DNA of 64,000 nucleotides, taken from Cycas panzhihuaensis. Lineage: Eukaryota; Cycadophyta. A model generated the notes under the pieces. That model had not been told where the DNA came from. It worked only from the letters and a program-made list of their open reading frames with translations, and searched no databases. Positions within the stretch are counted from its first letter, which is position 1. Every line of letters starts with the position of its first letter. Below, piece by piece: positions 59,780 through 64,000 of this stretch. The translations under genes and the position numbers were made by a program. The stretch covers positions 141,553,741 through 141,617,740 of the forward strand of contig CM041465.1 in assembly GCA_023213395.1 (NCBI GenBank), given 5' to 3'.

Positions 59780-60025
59780 ATGTCTCTCCTCATTTTCACC
59801 GACGGTGGAAGTCGCGGCAACCCCGGACCTTCCGCCGCTGCGTGGATTCTTCGTAGTCCCTCTGGACACGATTACTTACGTTCTGGAGTCTTTCTTCCCG
59901 AGGCTACCAATAACGAAGCTGAGTACACGGCCGTTATTGAGGCTCTTACTGATGCTCTTCGTTTCCATCGCGGTTCCATTGTGTTGTTTTGCGATTCTCA
60001 GGTCGTGGTGTCCCATCTCACCTAG
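59780..60025 (+). CDS. Tat-2 archaeal-type RNase H (aRNH), 81 codons plus relic extension
   Basis: Would degrade the RNA strand of RNA-DNA hybrids during reverse transcription. ATG in context GACCATGT. It reads F-T-D-G-G-S-R-G-N-P-G-P (catalytic D8), A-T-N-N-E-A-E-Y-T-A-V-I-E-A-L (catalytic E48) and V-L-F-C-D-S-Q-V-V (catalytic D72), the type-1 RNase H pattern. After S-H-L-T a TAG (60023) ends the frame. The same frame then goes on with V-Y-Q-V, a TGA, L-R-T-L-A and H-I-P-R-H-L-N to about 60150, the normal C-terminal part. It stands apart from pol, downstream of integrase and of the antisense gene. Such extra RNases H are known from Tat-group elements. Confidence 0.88.
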   Translation: MSLLIFTDGGSRGNPGPSAAAWILRSPSGHDYLRSGVFLPEATNNEAEYTAVIEALTDALRFHRGSIVLFCDSQVVVSHLT

Positions 60026-60562
60026 GTTTACCAGGTGTGATGCCCTCATCTGAGAACCCTTGCGTCTGTCGCCAGGTCTCTACTGGCTTGTTTCTCGTCA
60101 GTGGATATCCAGCATATCCCGAGGCACCTCAATCTTTGGTAAGCGACCTCATCCGCCTCATCCTTGAGCGTCACCTCCCTGTTCTAGACAACCGCCCTTG
60201 AGACTTGTCCGGCTGGCCCATGCCCAAGCCTCCAGTGCTGTTGGTTAGTTATACTTGCTCTACTTTGTTGGATGCCCTCTCATTTCACGTTGCACCTTGG
60301 TAACGGGGGCATCCCGTTTTACTGCTTACTTCAGTTTCAGGTCGATGATTAGACGACGCATAGGCAGCCCCTACGTTGTCCTCGTCTCTGTCTCCCTTGT
60401 CCACAGGTTCCGCCACGACACTTGCCTACACCCTTGGATCACATGCCGCTCTTGATTACTTATATATATATATATATATATGCATGTGCTACTCATGTTT
60501 CTTGATTGTCAGCATTCGCCATCACATTACGCCCGAAGCGGTGAGGCTCTCCGCCAAGGCGG
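60026..60562 (+). other. aRNH 3' remainder and 3' untranslated region
   Basis: 60026-60150 is the interrupted C-terminal half of aRNH. The similarity to Tat-1 goes on to about 60200 (CTTGAGCGTCAC in both). Beyond lies a short (TA)n run at 60461-60482. Bases before the LTR (60540-60562) are not a good purine tract, unusual for an otherwise complete element. Confidence 0.6.
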
Positions 60563-63069
60563 TGTTTCCCAGCTATTGGGAATGGACTCGAGACGCATCG
60601 ACACAGGTTGGTTCAGGTATATGTTCTCACTTGTCTTACTTATGATTGCTAAGGTAGTCTAGAATAGTTTGATTGACATATGCCTGCCTACATGCATTTG
60701 TTTGACTGCCTGCTCATAATGCATGTGCCTAACGGCACCCCTCAGCCTATGACGACTCACAGCGGGGGCATTCCTCAGCGAATGCAACACCCCGTATGGC
60801 ATACAACAACTCACGATATCTCCATGGTCTCTCGGGATGCTCTTGCTAGCTTATCTATTCTTGTTACAACATGCCGCTTATGTTGCAAATCCTTCCTAAG
60901 CCCGGTTTAACCCTTAGTTAGGGCTCTTTGCCTCGTTTTGGGTACTTGCCCACTGCCTAGGCCTTCTCCCAATTGATGTATTTCAGGCTTAACCTTTGAC
61001 CTTGCCCCAAAAACCTGATTTTTATGTTATGTTTTTCTCTTTTTTAATTTCGGGTTGATCATGATAAACTAAAATGATGAGTGGAGTTTTTGCGGATCTG
61101 CAGAGTTCTGCATGATACTGTTGTTTAAAATTTAAAGAGAAACCACTAACGATTTCGCATTTTTCGCCAGGCTGTCTGACGTCTGATGGGCGCCCAATGC
61201 CCCCAACGTTCACTTACTATGCCCAAGGCATAAAAGCCTTTTTTTTATTCATTTGCATCATTCTTGGGCTCACTTTTCAAGTTTTCTAAGAGCAACTCTT
61301 CACAAAAAGACAAGAGAAAGATACAGTAATAAAAGAACTTCATGTACAGCAGTTGGACAGAGGTGAAGTGGGCTGCTACCAGCTGGAGTTGCAGGGCCAT
61401 CACGCCTACGTTTCTCCACCACAAGTTCCACTCTCCCTCACAAATACTCAAAGCTCCAAGGGATTTCTTCATTAAAGAGACTACTCCAAGGACCAATTTT
61501 CAGCGCCCAACTTACATGGAGCTTCTTCCTTCCACTCTCTTGCAAAAGACACTCAAAACCAGCCTTTAGACATTGTTTGTGCTGCTGCTCCAAGTAGCCA
61601 AGGGCATGCATGCATGCTTTTTCTCGTTCAAGGTATTTCCTGTCTCTTATTGGTGCATTTTTCCTTACTTTTCATTGTTCTACTTGCAAGCTCTTTTCTC
61701 TCTTTTGCATGTACTTTCTTTGAGATTTCCTTGGTCATTCAATGCAAGTAATCTTAGCTAGTTGTAACTTACTATAGTGCTGCCCTACATTGGGTACATT
61801 TTCTTGCATTTCCTTGAGACTCATCCTTTCCCTCTAAGCTTTCTCTTTCGCCCTTTTCTGAGTTAGCCGGTATAAAGGGTGTCACGCGAGGATTTGAGGG
61901 AGATAGGCGGGGTTCCGTCCCCCATTGTTGTCCTTCTCCCCAAGGGTTCCGTCCCTTGTCCTCTCTCCCTTTACCACCCGCGCTTTTTTAGGAAACGGGG
62001 TTAAGGAAGCCTAAGAGAGTTGGTTTGAGCTTTCCCCTTGGTGTAGGTAACCTATCACTACCTGTCTCACCTTGTTGCCCGCTAGCATTGCCTTCTCAAA
62101 CCCCATGGAGACCTCTCGTGGGTGAGTTAGCCATCCCGAGGCTATACTCAGTCCCATGTAGTGTGTTTTAAGGTGCATGACAGTTTATATGCTTACCGTG
62201 CAGCTTTGTTCCATTTTTGTTACGTGTTGGTGCATAACCCAAGTTTTCTAGCTTAGTTGATTTCATTTCCGTATATACATATATCTTGCCGTGCTTCGTA
62301 GCCTCTCTCCCGAGAGAAAGGCGTTCTCTCTGTTTGTTCGCAGGATCACGTTGGAGGAAGTGGTGCGCGAGATCAACCCGTTGTCAGTCGGCTCTCGCAC
62401 GGTATTTCTCCTCTTTTCGTTTGGAGTTCTGCTTTCTGTCTTTTCATTTTATCCAGTTGTTGCATGCTCAAGGGGAGGTAAGTGAACACCCTTCGTTGCC
62501 ATCGATCGACGTTGCATGCGTGGAGGAAGGAGGAAAGGAGCGCAGCCGAGAAGGGGAACCTGTGCTTCTACTCGAACGCCGGATCCAGGTATTCTTCGCA
62601 TTTCTTTCGTATTTTCTTTATGTTTTTTTTGTCTCTTTACATTTACCGTGATATATAGGAAAACATAAAGAAAAAGGAAGATAATCTATTATTTTACATT
62701 TGCTTTATCGCACTGTTCCTTCACTTTGCATAACATAGGAATAAAGGACACGTTTGTGTTATATCCCTTAGCCGCACTTTACTCCATACCCGTTACACAT
62801 TAGGTTGGTTGCCCCCCTCGTCGCCTTCTCATTGCCTTGAGAAGCCGCGACGCGTGAGGTTTCCCTTTCCTTCCCGGCCATCCGAAGGGTAGGAAGGCCT
62901 CGTCTTTGCACGGCTACCTGGAAGCAACCAGGCACCTTGCGATCCGTGCACTCGCCTCCCAAGACGGACGTCCTGCGAGGTATGATCCTCGCTATCTAGC
63001 TTACTTAGCATATTGTTTTTATGCCCTTTCTGCTAGACGTTAGATCACCGCCCCGCGGAGAGCGTTTCA
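60563..63069 (+). repeat. Tat-2 right LTR
   Basis: Second copy of 46638-49122. Largely near-identical, but with blocks of dense differences at 60738-60805 (left 46813-46870), 61055-61185 (left 47128-47225) and 61399-61415. Followed by the target duplication GTGTG and then by chromovirus sequence. Confidence 0.93.
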
Positions 63070-63074
63070 GTGTG

Positions 63075-63100
63075 CAAAGCATCTTTTAAGGTGTGGGGCT
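63075..63100 (+). pseudogene. Chromovirus relic, part 3: end of coding region and purine tract
   Basis: Joins in frame with the chromodomain end at 46637 (one copy of GTGTG removed), reading K-A-S-F-K. It ends in AAGGTGTGGGGCT, the usual purine tract position of chromoviruses after a K-A-S-F-K-like end. Confidence 0.75.
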
Positions 63101-64000
63101 TGTTATGGACCTCATCTTAGCAGCTAGTTGAGATTGACTTCATGCAGTCTAGATGACCTATTTAAAGACCAAAATTCATGATATTCCTAAACCTATTTAG
63201 TCAACTTAAATAGGCTAGTTTTGGGCATAAATGACACTAATTCTAGCCAACTTCACTCAACCCTAGAAGCTACCCACTTTAAATAGGGATTTAGGCCCAA
63301 ACATTTGCATCATTGTAGGTCTTGGAATCATGGTGGAGCTTGCCCTTTTCAAGGAGTATGTTTGACAACTAAGACATTATAGATGTTTTTTAATATTCAA
63401 GAAGGTATCATTAAAAATCGATAATCACTAACCAACATATGTCCATATACTAGTTGAATACAAGAAAATAAATATATAAATATGACTAGGGGGCAGAACC
63501 CAAAAGACTTGCAAGAGTCTATGAAAATCAATTAAGATCCCATAATCTTTAGATCAGAGATTAATTATGATTAAGGAATAATACACAAATATATGGACAA
63601 ACATATAGCTTATCTCTTTCCGTGAATATAAGAAAATCGATTGTAATTTTCTAAGGTATTGTTCAGAGTTAACATTAGCATGCCTAATAATAAAAATACT
63701 CGCAAAAGTGAGCAAAGGGCAATGCATTTAAATATGTATGCAAAAATAATAGGATGAGGATCATTTCAAGTCAAGTATACTTGAGAGTGAAATCAAAATC
63801 TAAACACAAAGTGATAAAATCTTAGTAATGTTTGATATACATAGATGGCCAATTAATCCCTTGTTGGGTTAAACATTGTAATAGTTAAGGTGTTTAAAAT
63901 CTATAACAAGAACTCTTTAGGGCCTTCAAATTAATTGAAAGGCAAATAGGAAAAGAGTGAATTAAATAATTAACATATGCCTAGATCTCGAGTTATTACC
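63101..64000 (+). repeat. Probable chromovirus 3' LTR, running off the window
   Basis: Starts TGTTATGGACCTCATC directly after the purine tract. AT-rich, no coding sequence. The window ends inside it or its flank, so the right border is unknown, and no 5' LTR is in the window to compare. Confidence 0.55.

Larger units (their letters stand above)
46638..63069 (+). mobile_element. Tat-2, near-complete Tat-group Ty3/gypsy element with extra genes
   Basis: A 16.4-kb element: LTR 2485 bp, primer site, gag, protease-RT, RNase H, integrase, repeat motif, antisense plant-mobile-domain-like gene, archaeal-type RNase H, LTR 2507 bp. It is flanked by a perfect target duplication GTGTG (46633-46637 and 63070-63074). 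The LTRs begin TGTTTCCCAG and end GCGTTTCA. They differ at roughly 4 percent of positions in a stretch I counted by eye (48061-48190 against 62000-62130), so it is the youngest large insertion here. It is distinctly GC-rich and CpG-rich compared with its surroundings. Frameshifts and stops in gag and RT mean this copy is probably inactive. Confidence 0.93.

Overview
The window is nuclear DNA of a land plant, most likely a seed plant with a large repeat-rich genome. It holds nothing but retrotransposons: Ty1/copia and Ty3/gypsy LTR elements with tRNA-iMet-like primer sites, a chromodomain-bearing chromovirus, and Tat-group Ty3/gypsy elements that carry an extra archaeal-type RNase H (aRNH). I see no tRNA, rRNA, CRISPR array, bacterial operon or convincing host gene. 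The species cannot be named from this sequence.

Layout. 1-8238: an old, stop-riddled copia element, split by a later copia element (Copia-A, 2472-7410). 8239-13685: AT-rich DNA with a 33-bp tandem repeat and the wreck of an old Tat-group element, recognisable by a degenerate aRNH (10338-10735) followed by its repeated 3' untranslated motif. 13686-18286: scraps of copia and gypsy in both orientations. 18287-23083: a copia relic (Copia-C) holding a 3.8-kb gag-only element (18679-22516, target duplication TTGAA).

23084-64000 is one nested stack. The host is a decayed chromovirus, seen in three pieces: protease-RT-RNase H (23084-25198), integrase-chromodomain (45260-46637) and 3' end plus LTR (63075-64000). 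Three younger insertions separate them. Tat-1 (25199-35808, duplication CACAT) lacks gag-pol, has 2.4-2.5-kb LTRs, a decayed aRNH and a 2.3-kb TA-rich microsatellite. Copia-D (35829-45259) has its left LTR broken by a further 3.4-kb insertion. Tat-2 (46638-63069, duplication GTGTG) is 16.4 kb, GC-rich and nearly complete. The chromovirus reading frame runs on across the joins.

Tat-2 is the most interesting part. After gag, protease, RT, the classical RNase H and an integrase with a perfect D,D-35-E, it carries an antisense gene resembling plant mobile domain / plant transposon proteins. That gene has a TATA box, two plausible introns and a coiled-coil tail. Head to head with it lies a separate aRNH reading frame with its D-E-D residues in place, while the classical RNase H lacks its first catalytic Asp. 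Two older aRNH copies in the window (10.3 kb and 32.0 kb) show that this module is old in the family. All three copies carry a stop at the same codon position.
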